From Acidothermaceae bacterium (lineage in GTDB: Bacteria; Actinomycetota; Actinomycetes; Acidothermales; Acidothermaceae): a stretch of 51,147 nucleotides of DNA. A program made the position numbers and the translations under genes. How positions within the stretch are numbered: the stretch's first letter is position 1; every line of letters begins with the position of its first letter. Location: the NCBI GenBank assembly GCA_025934355.1, contig JAICYF010000003.1, positions 1-51,147 on the forward strand. The letters are read 5' to 3'. Below the pieces are notes generated by a model. It saw only the letters and a list, made by a program, of their open reading frames with translations. It searched no databases and was not told the origin of the DNA. This document shows, in pieces, positions 38,053 through 48,527 of this stretch.

Positions 38053-38771
38053 GCGTTCTCGAATTGCGCGGCGTTTCCAAGACCTACGGTGAGGGCGCGT
38101 CGCTCGTGCATGCCTTGCGCGACGTTGATGTGTCCGTAGCTGCCGGCGAGCTGGTCGCGGTCATGGGTCCGAGCGGGTCAGGCAAGAGCACGTTGCTCAC
38201 GATTGCCGGAAGCCTTGAGCGTCCAACCTCCGGCGAGGTTCTCGTGGCTGGTCAGTCGCTGTCGGGCCTTACCCGCAACGATTGCGCCCGGCTACGTCGT
38301 CGAACGATCGGCTACGTCTTTCAAGACTTCAACCTGCTCGCTGGTCTCACGGCGGCCGAAAACGTCACGCTCCCCCTCGAACTCAACGGGACGTCGGCGA
38401 AGGCGGCGCGCTCAATTGGCTTGCAGGCACTGGACGAGCTCGGGCTGGCCGATCGAGCCGGGCGCTACCCCGACGAGTTGTCGGGCGGCGAACGACAACG
38501 AGTGGCGATCGCGCGTGCCATCGTCGGAGACCGCACGTTGTTGCTTGCTGACGAACCGTCAGGCGCGCTCGACAGTGTCAACGGCGAGGCGGTTATCCGA
38601 CTGATCCGGACGGCGTGTCAGCGCGGCGTCGCCGGCGTCGTCGTCACCCACGACGCGCAACTCGCGTCCTGGGCAGACCGCGTCATCTTCCTGCGCGACG
38701 GTCGTGTGGTCGACCAGACCGCGCCTCCGGATGGTCCCGAGTCGATGCTCGAACCGAGCCGTCGTTCATGA
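38049..38771 (+). CDS. ABC transporter ATP-binding protein (LolD/MacB-like)
   Basis: MGPSGSGKSTLLTIAGSLERPTSGEV...DELSGGERQRVAIARAIVGDRTLLLADEPSGALD; ATGA overlap with padR. Confidence 0.97.
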   Translation: MSVLELRGVSKTYGEGASLVHALRDVDVSVAAGELVAVMGPSGSGKSTLLTIAGSLERPTSGEVLVAGQSLSGLTRNDCARLRRRTIGYVFQDFNLLAGLTAAENVTLPLELNGTSAKAARSIGLQALDELGLADRAGRYPDELSGGERQRVAIARAIVGDRTLLLADEPSGALDSVNGEAVIRLIRTACQRGVAGVVVTHDAQLASWADRVIFLRDGRVVDQTAPPDGPESMLEPSRRS

Positions 38772-41332
38772 CCGCGACGCTTCGAGAGCGGTCGCCGAGT
38801 CGCGTCGACGAGAACGGCGGCACGCCTGCCCGCAAAGCGATTGTCCGGTGGGCATGGCGGTTGTTCCGGCGCGAGTGGCGAAAGCAAACGCTCGTTCTGC
38901 TCCTGCTGGTGGCTGCTATCGCGGCCACGATTGTCGGTCTCGGCGCCGTAACCAACGCAGCGCAGCTGAAAGCCAGCCCGACCTTCGGCACGGCAAACAC
39001 GCTCGTCGCGTTGCCAGGTTCCGATCGTGACATCAGCGGCGACGTCGCAGCACTGCAGGCGCGATTCGGCGTCGTCGAGTCGATCGTTCACGAGAGCGCA
39101 CCAATACCAGGATCGGTCGCGGATCTCGACGTGCGCGCCCAGGATCCGAGCGGACCGTACGGCCACGCGATGCTGCGGTTGGACGGCGGGCGTTATCCAA
39201 CAGGCGCTGGCGAAGTTGCGTTCACCTCGCAGGCGGCGAAATCGCTCGGTGTGCAGCTCGGCGGGCAGTGGGAGTTCGGCGATCGCTCACTCCGCATCGT
39301 GGGGATCGTCGAAAACCCGCTTGATCTGCTCGACCAGTTCGCACTGCTTGCGCCCGGCCAAGCAGACAACCCGCAGAGCGTTTCGCTGCTGCTCAACGCC
39401 AGCTCGCGCGCTTTCGAATCGTTCAGGCTGCCGAGCCACGCCGGGCTGAACGTGTCGTCGCGCGACGCGGCTGACCAGGCATTGATCGCCGGCGTGGTGT
39501 TGGTGATCAGCACTTTGGGTTTGGTCTTCATCGGGCTCATGGCAGTCGCCGGTTTTGCCGTCATGGCGCATCGGCGCCAACGCGCGCTCGGAATGCTTGG
39601 CGCTCTCGGCGCCACCGACCGGCAGCTGCGTCTCGTGGTTCTCGCGAACGGCGGGGCGGTCGGAGTCACCGCGGCGGTGGTCGGCGGACTTGTCGGGCTG
39701 GCAGCGTGGTTCGCGCTCGCCCCGACGATTCAGACGATCGCTCACCACCGCGTCGACCGCTACGCGTTGCCCTGGTGGGCGATCTGCACGGCGCTGCTGC
39801 TCACGTTTATCACGGCCGTCGCAGCCGCCTGGTGGCCAGCGCGCGCCGTGGCGCGGATGTCGCCGATGACCGCGCTTTCCGGACGACCGCCTCAGCCGCA
39901 GCCTGCCCATCGCTTCGCCGCGTTCGGTGGCGTCCTCCTCGCGGGCGGCGTCGTGCTACTGGCCTTCACCGACCAGCAGCGGGTGGGCTTCATCATCGGC
40001 GGCACAGTCGCCACCGCGGTTGGGCTGCTCTTCTTCGCCCCTCTAGGTATCCGGCTGGTCTCCGCCGGCGGCCGTCACTCGACAATCGCCGTCCGGCTTG
40101 CGCTGCGTGACCTGGTGCGCTACCAAGCGCGCTCAGGCGCGGCCCTTGGCGCCATCACCTTGGCAATCGGCATCGCCGCGACGATCGCCATCAACGCGTC
40201 GGCGTCAGATACGCCAAATCCCGTAGGCAATCTCGCGTCGAACCAGCTTGTCGTTCACGTAAGTCGCGGATTGAGCGGCGACCCCGTGCCGGCCCTCTCC
40301 GAGACGCAAGCCCAGACAGCTGTGAGCGGCGTCAACGAGCTAGCAGCCACTTTGCACGCGTCGACGCTGGAGTTGGACGAAGCCTATGACGCCCACAGCG
40401 CGCCCGTTTCACTCAACGGCGACGGCGGCGCCACGACAACCACCCCGGGACAGGCTGGCCCGGTCGGCGGCCAGTCGTCGGGATACTTGACCGCGGTGCT
40501 CGCAAAGATCACGCAAAAGGGACGTGGCGTGCAGATGTCCAACATGCAGGCTATGTACGTCGCCATCCCCGCGGTCCTCGCCCGCTACGGAATTGCCGCC
40601 ACCGACATCGACTCTGACGCCGACATCATCTCGTCGCGGACCGATCTCGCCGGTTTGCAGATCTTCCATCCGTACACACCTGGACCGAACGCGACGAAAG
40701 CACAACGCACCCAGCGCGGCGATGAGATCACCACCCCGGTCGTCCAAGTGATGAGCAAGCTACCGGCTAACAGCTCAGGCGCCGTCACTCTCCTCACGCC
40801 CCACGCGATGCAAACCCTCGGCTTAACGACGCTGCCGGCTGGGTGGCTGCTCCAGACGAGCCACCCCTTGACCAAAGCACAGACCGATCTGGCCACCACC
40901 ACGGCTGCTAGGGCAGGTCTCTACGTCGAGACACGGCACCCGGCGAGTTCCCTTGCACCGTTGCGAAACGGGGCAACCGGGGTCGGGATGCTCTTAGCCC
41001 TCGGCGTGCTTGCTATGACCGTAGGTTTGATCCGCAGCGAATCAGCCGCCGAGGTTCGCACACTAGCCGCGACTGGCGCGAGCAGCACAACCCGCCGAAC
41101 GCTGACCGGCGCAACGTCGGCAGCGCTCGCGTTCCTCGGCGCAGTGATGGGAACCGCCGGTGCCTATGCGGCGCTGCTTGCCTGGTACCGAAGCGATTTG
41201 ACGCCCCTGGGCCGGGTGCCCGTCGTCGATCTCATCGCCATCTTGGTCGGGCTTCCAGTCCTGGCCTATTGCGGTGGTTGGTTGCTCGCCGGTCGCGAAC
41301 CGACTCGGGTCAGCCGCCAGCTGCTGGAGTAA
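38768..41332 (+). CDS. FtsX-like ABC transporter permease
   Basis: 854 aa from ATG at 38768 (ATGA overlap); MacB-like extracellular region and FtsX TM clusters: VVLVISTLGLVFIGLMAVAGFAVMAHRRQRALGMLGALGATDRQLRLVVLANGGAVG. Confidence 0.93.
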   Translation: MTATLRERSPSRVDENGGTPARKAIVRWAWRLFRREWRKQTLVLLLLVAAIAATIVGLGAVTNAAQLKASPTFGTANTLVALPGSDRDISGDVAALQARFGVVESIVHESAPIPGSVADLDVRAQDPSGPYGHAMLRLDGGRYPTGAGEVAFTSQAAKSLGVQLGGQWEFGDRSLRIVGIVENPLDLLDQFALLAPGQADNPQSVSLLLNASSRAFESFRLPSHAGLNVSSRDAADQALIAGVVLVISTLGLVFIGLMAVAGFAVMAHRRQRALGMLGALGATDRQLRLVVLANGGAVGVTAAVVGGLVGLAAWFALAPTIQTIAHHRVDRYALPWWAICTALLLTFITAVAAAWWPARAVARMSPMTALSGRPPQPQPAHRFAAFGGVLLAGGVVLLAFTDQQRVGFIIGGTVATAVGLLFFAPLGIRLVSAGGRHSTIAVRLALRDLVRYQARSGAALGAITLAIGIAATIAINASASDTPNPVGNLASNQLVVHVSRGLSGDPVPALSETQAQTAVSGVNELAATLHASTLELDEAYDAHSAPVSLNGDGGATTTTPGQAGPVGGQSSGYLTAVLAKITQKGRGVQMSNMQAMYVAIPAVLARYGIAATDIDSDADIISSRTDLAGLQIFHPYTPGPNATKAQRTQRGDEITTPVVQVMSKLPANSSGAVTLLTPHAMQTLGLTTLPAGWLLQTSHPLTKAQTDLATTTAARAGLYVETRHPASSLAPLRNGATGVGMLLALGVLAMTVGLIRSESAAEVRTLAATGASSTTRRTLTGATSAALAFLGAVMGTAGAYAALLAWYRSDLTPLGRVPVVDLIAILVGLPVLAYCGGWLLAGREPTRVSRQLLE

Positions 41333-41395
41333 GAGGCAGCCGGCACCGCCGTCGTCAGACGGGGCAGGTCATCCGGATTTGAGAGACTGGCCTGC

Positions 41396-43387
41396 ATGGT
41401 CGATTTCGCGGACGTTGAACAGTTCGTCTCGACGCGAAGAGTCACCGGGCTGGTCGCGACCCCTGACGGCAAGCGACTGATCGTCACCTGTCAAGAGCCT
41501 GATAGTGACAACGCACGCTATGTCACGTCGCTGTGGGCCGTCGATCCCGCGGGCTCGCTGCCGCCGCACCGGCTGACCTGGTCGGAAAAAGGTGAGACGA
41601 CGCCAGCGCTCATGCCCGACGGCAGCGTGCTCTTCGTCTCAAGCCGACCGCATCCCGAGCAGGTCGAAGACGAATCGGCGTTATGGCTGTTGCCGCTCAG
41701 CGGAGAACCTACGGTTTACGCAACGACGCCTGGAGGGCTGAGCAACCCGGTCGTGTCGCGGGAAAAAGGCGTCATCGTCGCGTTGGGCAGCCGGCTGATC
41801 GACTCCAGTGGCGCCGACGACGACAAGGAGCGCCGGGAGGTGCGCCGCAAGTCCAAGCTCACCGCCATCGTTCACGATGGCTTTCCCATCCGTTATTGGG
41901 ATCACGAGCTGAACGACGCGATACCGAAGCTCTTCGGGTTCGACCATATGGGCGACAATCACGACGCGATCGATCTGCTGCCCGACGTCCGAGAACACCT
42001 CCTCAACGCGACCGTTTCGATGAGCGATGACGGCTCGCGTATCGCGTTGACCTGGAAGCGGCGTCGTCGTGGCGGGAACTTGCCAACGGGGTTGGCACTT
42101 TTCGACATGTCGTCACGCCAGCTCACGGTGCTCGCCGAGGACGATGCGGGTGATTACGAGTCTCCGACTCTGTCGGGCGACGGCACGACGCTGGCCGCGA
42201 TCTACACGACCGACGGCGATCATGAGCAGCCGATGACGTATCGAGTGCGCGTATTCCAACTCGACACTGGCGACATCCACGACATAGACACCGGCGACCT
42301 CTACCCGAACGAGCTCGCATGGGCGAGCGATGCGACCACCCTGTTCATCAGCGGTGACTTGCACGGGGCTGGCGGTCTTGCCAGTTGGCATCGCGGTGAC
42401 TCGACGCCCCGCACACTGCTCGCCGACGCCATCTACTCGTCGTTGTCCGCGGTGAAGGACGGTTCGCTTTTCGCGCTGCGATCACGAGTCGACGCACCAC
42501 CACAACCGGTGCGAGTCTCGAATGTCAACGACGAAACCACGGTCACCGTCACCCCGATGCCCTCACCCGCCCCTTCGCTCTCCTTGCCTGGCCGGCTAGA
42601 GCGGCTCACCGCCCAGGGGCCCGACGGCGTGCCGGTCGGGGCGTGGCTCTGCCTGCCCGACAGATCGGACGACGCCGGCGCGGACGCGCCGGTTCCGGTG
42701 CAGGTGTGGATTCACGGCGGCCCGTTCAGCTCTCACAACGCGTGGAGTTGGCGATGGTGCCCATGGGTCGCGGTTGCTCGCGGCTACGCCGTCGTCCTAC
42801 CCGATCCGGCATTGTCGACCGGCTACGGCCACGACTGGCTCGCGCGAGCGTGGCCGCACCGCGCACAGCTGGTGTGGGCGGACGTCGAGGCCACGCTCGA
42901 CGAGGCGCTGCAGCGGCCCGACCTCGACGGCAACAGGGTCGCGTGTCTCGGCGGTTCCTTCGGCGGCTACATGACGAACTGGATCGCTGGACACACCGAC
43001 AGGTTCAAGGCGATCGTCACCCACGCGGGTCTGTGGGCGCTAGACCAACAGCACACCACCACCGATGGCGCCGCGTGGAAGACCAGGCTGTTCAAGACTC
43101 CAGCCGCATATCCCGACTGGTATGCGGAAAACTCGCCGCACAACTTCGTCGACCGCATTGCGACACCCATGCTCGTGGTGCATGGAAATCGCGACTACCG
43201 GGTGCCGATCAGCGAGGCTTTGCGGTTGTGGTGGGATCTGGTGAGCCATCACGACGGCGAGCCTTCCGACTTACCGCACCGTTTTTTGCAGTTCACCGGC
43301 GAAAACCATTGGATACTCTCGCCGTCCAACGCCGCAGTTTGGTGGCGCACCGTGCAAGGGTTCGTAGACCAGCACGCAAAGATGTAG
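41396..43387 (+). CDS. S9 family peptidase (prolyl oligopeptidase/acylaminoacyl peptidase-like)
   Basis: N-terminal beta-propeller; catalytic VACLGGSFGGYMTNWIAGHTDRFKAIVTHAGLW...MLVVHGNRDYRVPISEALRLWWDLVSH. Confidence 0.95.
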   Translation: MVDFADVEQFVSTRRVTGLVATPDGKRLIVTCQEPDSDNARYVTSLWAVDPAGSLPPHRLTWSEKGETTPALMPDGSVLFVSSRPHPEQVEDESALWLLPLSGEPTVYATTPGGLSNPVVSREKGVIVALGSRLIDSSGADDDKERREVRRKSKLTAIVHDGFPIRYWDHELNDAIPKLFGFDHMGDNHDAIDLLPDVREHLLNATVSMSDDGSRIALTWKRRRRGGNLPTGLALFDMSSRQLTVLAEDDAGDYESPTLSGDGTTLAAIYTTDGDHEQPMTYRVRVFQLDTGDIHDIDTGDLYPNELAWASDATTLFISGDLHGAGGLASWHRGDSTPRTLLADAIYSSLSAVKDGSLFALRSRVDAPPQPVRVSNVNDETTVTVTPMPSPAPSLSLPGRLERLTAQGPDGVPVGAWLCLPDRSDDAGADAPVPVQVWIHGGPFSSHNAWSWRWCPWVAVARGYAVVLPDPALSTGYGHDWLARAWPHRAQLVWADVEATLDEALQRPDLDGNRVACLGGSFGGYMTNWIAGHTDRFKAIVTHAGLWALDQQHTTTDGAAWKTRLFKTPAAYPDWYAENSPHNFVDRIATPMLVVHGNRDYRVPISEALRLWWDLVSHHDGEPSDLPHRFLQFTGENHWILSPSNAAVWWRTVQGFVDQHAKM

Positions 43388-43413
43388 GTGTCGACCGCTA
43401 GCGGGCGTCGTCG

Positions 43414-43836
43414 TCACGCAACGCAGAACTCATTGCCTTCGGGATCGGCCATGGTGACCCAATGCACCGGGCCTTGGTCGCCTTCGTATAGCTGCCGCGC
43501 GCCGAGGCCCTCGAGCCGAGCGACCTCCGTGTCTCGCGCATCAGCGCCTACTCGCAAATCGGGGTGGAAGCGATTCTTCGCGGTCTTCGGCTCAGGCACC
43601 CGCTGAATGTAGATGCGCGGGCCCGCCTTGTCGGGATCGCTCAGCGCGGTGGCGTCTCGCCATCGGTAGCGGCCGGCCACCTCTTCCACATCGGCATCGG
43701 TGGCGTAGCCGGCGTCGAGCATGCGACGACACAGATCGTCGGCGTCTTCTACCTGGTAGCCAAGTGCCGATGCCCAAAACTGCGCGAGCGCGTGCGGATC
43801 AACAGCGTCGAATGTGCACTGGAATGAGATCGCCAT
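43414..43836 (-). CDS. VOC family (glyoxalase-like) protein
   Basis: MAISFQCTFDAVDPHALAQFWASALGYQVE...VHWVTMADPEGNEFCVA. Confidence 0.93.
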   Translation of the reverse strand: MAISFQCTFDAVDPHALAQFWASALGYQVEDADDLCRRMLDAGYATDADVEEVAGRYRWRDATALSDPDKAGPRIYIQRVPEPKTAKNRFHPDLRVGADARDTEVARLEGLGARQLYEGDQGPVHWVTMADPEGNEFCVA

Positions 43837-43884
43837 GCCGGAATCCTGCCAGCCGGCGCCGACAACTGCGACGGACAGAACAGT

Positions 43885-44970
43885 TCAGGGGCGCAGGAAC
43901 GCCTTGATCGCGGTTCGCTCGTCCATGGCGCGATACGCGGTGGCGACTTCCGACAGCGGGAGCGTCAGATCAAAGACCTTTCCGGGATCGATCTCGCGGC
44001 GCAACACCAAGTCGATCAGCTCCGGTAAGAACCGCCGCACGGGCGCTGGACCGCCGAGCAACCCAACGTGCGAACGGAACAGCAGCGTGCCCGGGATGTT
44101 CACCCCGTGCGGCACACCGACAAAACCCACGTGGCCGCCAGCTCGCGTCGACTTGATCGCCTGCGTCATCGCCTCGTCGGTTCCGACGCACTCCAAAGTC
44201 GCGTCTGCCCCAACGCCGTCCGTGAGCTCTTTGACCCGCGCGACGCCGTCGTCACCGCGCTCGGTCACGATGTCGGTGGCGCCGAATTCGAGTGCCAGCT
44301 TTTGCCGCTGTTCGTGACGGCTCATCGCGATGACCCGCTGCGCCCCCATACGCGCGGCAGACAGCACGCCGAGCAACCCGACGGCGCCGTCGCCGACAAC
44401 CCCCACGGTCATGCCGGGTCGCACATTCGCGGCGACGGCGGCGAACCAGCCGGTGCCCATCACGTCTGACAATGTCAGCAAGCTCGGCAGCAGATCGTCG
44501 TCCGGGATATCGGGGGTGGCGACCAGCGTGCCATCAGCCAGCGGTATGCGGATCAGTTCGGCTTGGCCGGCGCCGACCGGCTCGCGGTTCTGGCAGGCAG
44601 TTTGAAAGCCGGCACGGCAGTTCGGGCAAGTGTTGTCAGACGCGAAGAACGAGCCGATGACAAACTGCCCAGGCCGCACTGTCGTGACGTCGGCACCGAC
44701 CTCTTCGACGACGCCGCAATACTCGTGCCCGAACGGCGAGGGCTCCGACACGGTGTTGACACCGCGGTAGCTCCATAGGTCAGAACCGCAGACGCAGGTC
44801 GCCGAGACACGCACGATCGCGTCCGTCGGCTCGACGATTGTCGGGTCGGCAAGCTCCTCAAACCGGACGTCGCCCGGCGCATGCAAGACCGCGCCTCGCA
44901 GAATGCTGCTCCTTCTCCTCGGGTTGTTTCGCACGATGATTCTCGCCGTACCCATTGTGACGACCGCCAC
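43885..44970 (-). CDS. Zinc-dependent alcohol dehydrogenase
   Basis: LRGAVLHAPGDVRFEELADPTIVEPTDAIVRVSATCVCGSDLWSYRG...FGHEYCGVVEEVG...ASDNTCPNCRAGFQTAC; true start probably downstream of 44970. Confidence 0.93.
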   Translation of the reverse strand: MAVVTMGTARIIVRNNPRRRSSILRGAVLHAPGDVRFEELADPTIVEPTDAIVRVSATCVCGSDLWSYRGVNTVSEPSPFGHEYCGVVEEVGADVTTVRPGQFVIGSFFASDNTCPNCRAGFQTACQNREPVGAGQAELIRIPLADGTLVATPDIPDDDLLPSLLTLSDVMGTGWFAAVAANVRPGMTVGVVGDGAVGLLGVLSAARMGAQRVIAMSRHEQRQKLALEFGATDIVTERGDDGVARVKELTDGVGADATLECVGTDEAMTQAIKSTRAGGHVGFVGVPHGVNIPGTLLFRSHVGLLGGPAPVRRFLPELIDLVLRREIDPGKVFDLTLPLSEVATAYRAMDERTAIKAFLRP

Positions 44971-45011
44971 CCTCGGGGGTTGTTCTGCTGAATTGGCCTT
45001 AGTTTGGTGCG

Positions 45012-45806
45012 ATGGCTGACGACGCGTGGGCGAGCTTGGCCGATCGATTCGCCGACGAGGCGTACGCCTCGGTCAAGGGGTATGTGCGCACCTACGTGAT
45101 GCACCACCAGCTGATGGAGCACCTGCCGCCGGCGCCCGCGCGAGTGCTCGACGTCGGCGGCGGCGCGGGTCATCAATCGTTTCCGCTCGCCGAACTGGGA
45201 TACCAGGTGACGTTGCTTGACCCGTCTCAAACCATGCTGGGCAAAGCGCGACAACGACTCGAGCGACTGTCGCCCGACGCTCAGCGTCGAGTGACTTTTC
45301 TTCAGGCGGACGGCGAGAACGCCAGCGCCGCGACGGAAGGCCAGCCGTTTGACGCGGTGCTGTGCCACGGTGTTCTCGGCTACCTCGATGAACCCGCACC
45401 GATGGTCAACCAGCTTTGTCAGTGCGCCGCGCCCGGGGGCGTCGTCTCGATCATGACCGGAAATGCGCGGGCGGCAGCCGTGCGACCGGCACTCGAACGC
45501 CGATGGGGTGACGCGCTTGCCTCGTTCGACGCCAGAACCGAGATCGGCGTGCTTGGAGTGCAAGGTCGGGCCGACACGGTTGACGAGATCAGTCAGCTGA
45601 TGCGCCAACGCCAGGTCGAGCCGGTGCGTTGGTACGGCGTCTGGTTGTTCGTCGACTGGCTCGAGTTCGGGGGCGCACAGCTTGATCCATCTGACTCCGA
45701 GCAAGTGGCTGCGACCGCCGCGGTGGAGTTGGAGGCCAGCCGACGTGATCCCTACCGGGCGGTCAGCCGCGTCTTTCATCTCGTCGGGCGTAAACGTTCG
45801 GCTTAA
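45012..45806 (+). CDS. Class I SAM-dependent methyltransferase
   Basis: PARVLDVGGGAGHQSFPLAELGYQVTLLDPSQTMLGKARQRL; motif I and post-I motifs. Confidence 0.92.
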   Translation: MADDAWASLADRFADEAYASVKGYVRTYVMHHQLMEHLPPAPARVLDVGGGAGHQSFPLAELGYQVTLLDPSQTMLGKARQRLERLSPDAQRRVTFLQADGENASAATEGQPFDAVLCHGVLGYLDEPAPMVNQLCQCAAPGGVVSIMTGNARAAAVRPALERRWGDALASFDARTEIGVLGVQGRADTVDEISQLMRQRQVEPVRWYGVWLFVDWLEFGGAQLDPSDSEQVAATAAVELEASRRDPYRAVSRVFHLVGRKRSA

Positions 45807-45880
45807 CGGCGAACCGATGACTTCCGCCAGCCGCCGTCGTCATAGAGGCTGTACACGATGACCGGTCGAAGGAGAACGTC

Positions 45881-46264
45881 ATGGCAAGCAGCGCAAGGGT
45901 GAGCAAAATCGCCAACGTGGTGATCCCGGTGGCCGACCAAGACGGCGCGATCGCTTTCTACGTCGACACGCTCGGCTTCGAAAAGCGAGTTGACCTGCCG
46001 TTCGGCGACAAGTACCGCTGGGTCGAGGTTGGCCTGCCGAACCAGGAGACCACGATCGCGCTCGCGCCGCCGCCCGAAGGCGGGAGCAGTGGCAAGCGCG
46101 AGACCGGGATCACCTTGCAGACCAACGACATCGACGCGTACTACACGCAGTTGAAAGACAGCGGCGTCGACGTCGACGCGGAGATCATGCGCATGAGCGG
46201 CCCCGTACCACCGATGTTCTGGTTCCGCGACCCTGAAGGCAACACGCTTCTCGTCGTCCAGTAG
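45881..46264 (+). CDS. VOC family protein
   Basis: NVVIPVADQDGAIAFYVDTLGFEKRVDLPFGDKYRWVEVG...MFWFRDPEGNTLLVVQ. Confidence 0.95.
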   Translation: MASSARVSKIANVVIPVADQDGAIAFYVDTLGFEKRVDLPFGDKYRWVEVGLPNQETTIALAPPPEGGSSGKRETGITLQTNDIDAYYTQLKDSGVDVDAEIMRMSGPVPPMFWFRDPEGNTLLVVQ

Positions 46265-48439
46265 TCACGAACTGGTGAGCACGACGAGTCGCTGCGTCGC
46301 GCGCGTCATCGCGACGTAGTGGTCGACCGCGCCTTCGATCCCGCTGCCGAACGATTGCGGGTCGACCAGCACGACGAGGTCAAACTCCAGTCCCTTGGCC
46401 AGTTCCGGGCTGAGTGATCGAACGCGTGATGTCGCCGAGAACCCGGGATCGCCTATCACACAGGCGATCCCGTCGGCGGGTTCGCGCTGCCACCGGTCAA
46501 CGATGGACGGTAGCTGCGCAGTCGTGCCGTGGAAGACGGGCACGCCAGCGCTCCGAACCGATGTCGGCACGTTGGCGTCGGGCAGCACGGCTTTGATCAC
46601 GGGCTCCGCCTCGACCATGATTTCTTGCGGAGTCCGATAGTTGATCGTCAAAGTGGCGGCCGCAATCTGGTGAAGGCCGACGCGAGACAACCGGTCGTGC
46701 CACGACTCGGTGAACCCGTGACGGGACTGCGCGCGGTCACCGACGACGGTGAAACTGTGGGACGGACAGCGCGTCAGCAGCATGTGCCACTCGGCGTCGG
46801 TCAACTCTTGCGCCTCGTCGACGACCGCATGTGCGAATGGGCCGACCAGCGCGTCCGGCTCGATCGTCCTCGGCAGCGCGGCCTCGTCGACGAGCGCATC
46901 CTGCAGGTCGGGCCGACGCAGCATCGACATCACGAGCATCTCGGAGTCATCGCTTGCGACCAGATGCTCGACGACCCGGTTCATCTCCTCTTTCGCCGAC
47001 GCCAACTCCGCCTCGCGCAGCCGTTTGCGCCGTTCCATCTGCGGATCGCCGAGGCGCTGTCTGGCGACGTCGAGGAAGGGCAGATCGGACGTCGTCCACG
47101 CGCGAGGATCTGACCGTTGCAGCAGCGTGACGTCATCCGCGCTCAACCAGGGAGCGCACTTGCGCAGATAGGCCGGCACCGTCCACAAATCCCCGACGAC
47201 ATCGGCGGCTTCGAGCAGCGGCCAGGCGCGATTGAACGACGCCGTCAGCTCGGCGTCGGTCGCCAATGCCCGCCGGAACTCAGCTGTTGGCAGTTCTTCG
47301 TCGTCCGAGCTCTCGATCTTGTCGATGAGGATGCTGAGCAACGCTTGCCACACCTGCTCACGCGCTTCGTTGTGCGGTGTGCCGGGTTCGACAGCGTCGA
47401 ACGCCTCAACCCAATCGTCGGCACTGATCGAGACGTCGCACCAGTCGGTTTCGACGTTGATTGCCTTAGCGGGCGGCTGCTCGTAGAACGCCACCGCGGA
47501 CTCGACCGCGGTCAACAGCTCGCCGGACGCCTTCAACCGCGCAACCGCCGGATCCAACTCGGCCGTCGCGTCACTGCCTTCAGCGACCAGATCGCGCAGC
47601 GTGCAGGTCTGCACGCCCTCTTCGCCAAGACTCGGCAGAACGTCTGAAACGTAAGCCAAATACGGCTGATGCGGACCGACGAACAACACTCCCCCGCGGT
47701 GGTGACCAAGTCGCGGGTCGGCGTAAAGGAGGTACGCGGCGCGGTGCAACGCGACGACAGTCTTGCCCGTGCCGGGACCGCCCTCGACAACGAGCGCACC
47801 TTGCGACGAGGCGCGAATGACAGCGTCTTGGTCGGCTTGGATGGTGCCGAGGACGTCGCGCATTCGCGCGGACCGGCTGCCGCCAAGGCTCGCGATGAAG
47901 GCCGACTGATCGTCAAGTGCCGCGTTGTTCTCAAAGCCCTCAGCGGTGAAGACCTCGTCCCAGTAATCGCTGATCCTGCCGAGGGTCCATCTGTACCGTC
48001 GACGGCTGACCAAGCCCATCGGATTCGCGTGCGTGGCCGCGAAAAACGGCGCTGCTGAAGGAGAACGCCAGTCGAGAAGCAATCTCCGGCCCGCGCTGTC
48101 GGTGAGACCAAGTCGCCCGATGTAGGTCGGCGCCGCGGCGTCGACGAGGACCATCCGGCCTAGGCAAAGGTCTAAGCCGAAGCGTCGCAGCAACCGCAAC
48201 CGCGCGGCGAGCCGATGGATCTCCATGTCCCGATCCATGGCTTCTTGACCGATGCCGCCGGGAGTTCTGCGCTCGGCGTCGAGCCGTTCTGACAACTCGG
48301 TGATCGTGTGCTCAAGGGTTGCAGCGATGGCCGCGAAACGCTGCTCGTCGACCGCGATCATCGCCGGGTCGGTTTTGGCGACCAGCCGGTGCGGAAGCGC
48401 GAATGCGCTCAGGTTGGAAATCGATGACAACAGGCACAC
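46265..48439 (-). CDS. helR: HelD/UvrD-like superfamily 1 helicase, HelR-type RNA polymerase-recycling ATPase
   Basis: ALVVEGGPGTGKTVVALHRAAYLLYADPRLGHHRGGVLFVGPHQPYLAYVSDVLPSLGEEGVQTCTLRDL; VVDEAQELTDAEWHMLLTRCPSHSFTVVGDRAQ; KGLEFDLVVLVDPQSFGSGIEGAVDHYVAMTRATQRLVVLTSS; N-term RDMEIHRLAARLRLLRRFGLDLCLGRMV. GTG start near 48439 (or TTG 48430) preferred over 48604. Confidence 0.88.
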   Translation of the reverse strand: MCLLSSISNLSAFALPHRLVAKTDPAMIAVDEQRFAAIAATLEHTITELSERLDAERRTPGGIGQEAMDRDMEIHRLAARLRLLRRFGLDLCLGRMVLVDAAAPTYIGRLGLTDSAGRRLLLDWRSPSAAPFFAATHANPMGLVSRRRYRWTLGRISDYWDEVFTAEGFENNAALDDQSAFIASLGGSRSARMRDVLGTIQADQDAVIRASSQGALVVEGGPGTGKTVVALHRAAYLLYADPRLGHHRGGVLFVGPHQPYLAYVSDVLPSLGEEGVQTCTLRDLVAEGSDATAELDPAVARLKASGELLTAVESAVAFYEQPPAKAINVETDWCDVSISADDWVEAFDAVEPGTPHNEAREQVWQALLSILIDKIESSDDEELPTAEFRRALATDAELTASFNRAWPLLEAADVVGDLWTVPAYLRKCAPWLSADDVTLLQRSDPRAWTTSDLPFLDVARQRLGDPQMERRKRLREAELASAKEEMNRVVEHLVASDDSEMLVMSMLRRPDLQDALVDEAALPRTIEPDALVGPFAHAVVDEAQELTDAEWHMLLTRCPSHSFTVVGDRAQSRHGFTESWHDRLSRVGLHQIAAATLTINYRTPQEIMVEAEPVIKAVLPDANVPTSVRSAGVPVFHGTTAQLPSIVDRWQREPADGIACVIGDPGFSATSRVRSLSPELAKGLEFDLVVLVDPQSFGSGIEGAVDHYVAMTRATQRLVVLTSS

Positions 48440-48491
48440 CCCGTCAATTCGTTGTTGCAAAATGCCGGACGGCGATTGTGCGCCACAACCA

Positions 48492-48510
48492 GGGTCTTGC
48501 GGCAAGACCC
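48492..48510. promoter_or_regulatory. Rifamycin-associated element (RAE)-like 19-bp palindrome upstream of helR
   Basis: GGGTCTTGC-G-GCAAGACCC, perfect 9-bp arms; matches the TTGCGGCAAG core of the RAE as I remember it. Confidence 0.8.
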
Positions 48511-48527
48511 CTGGTGCGCTATAGCTT

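Noticed and set aside
44553-45779. 408-aa ORF on - strand
   Set aside because: Overlaps the ADH and methyltransferase genes in other frames; shadow ORF.
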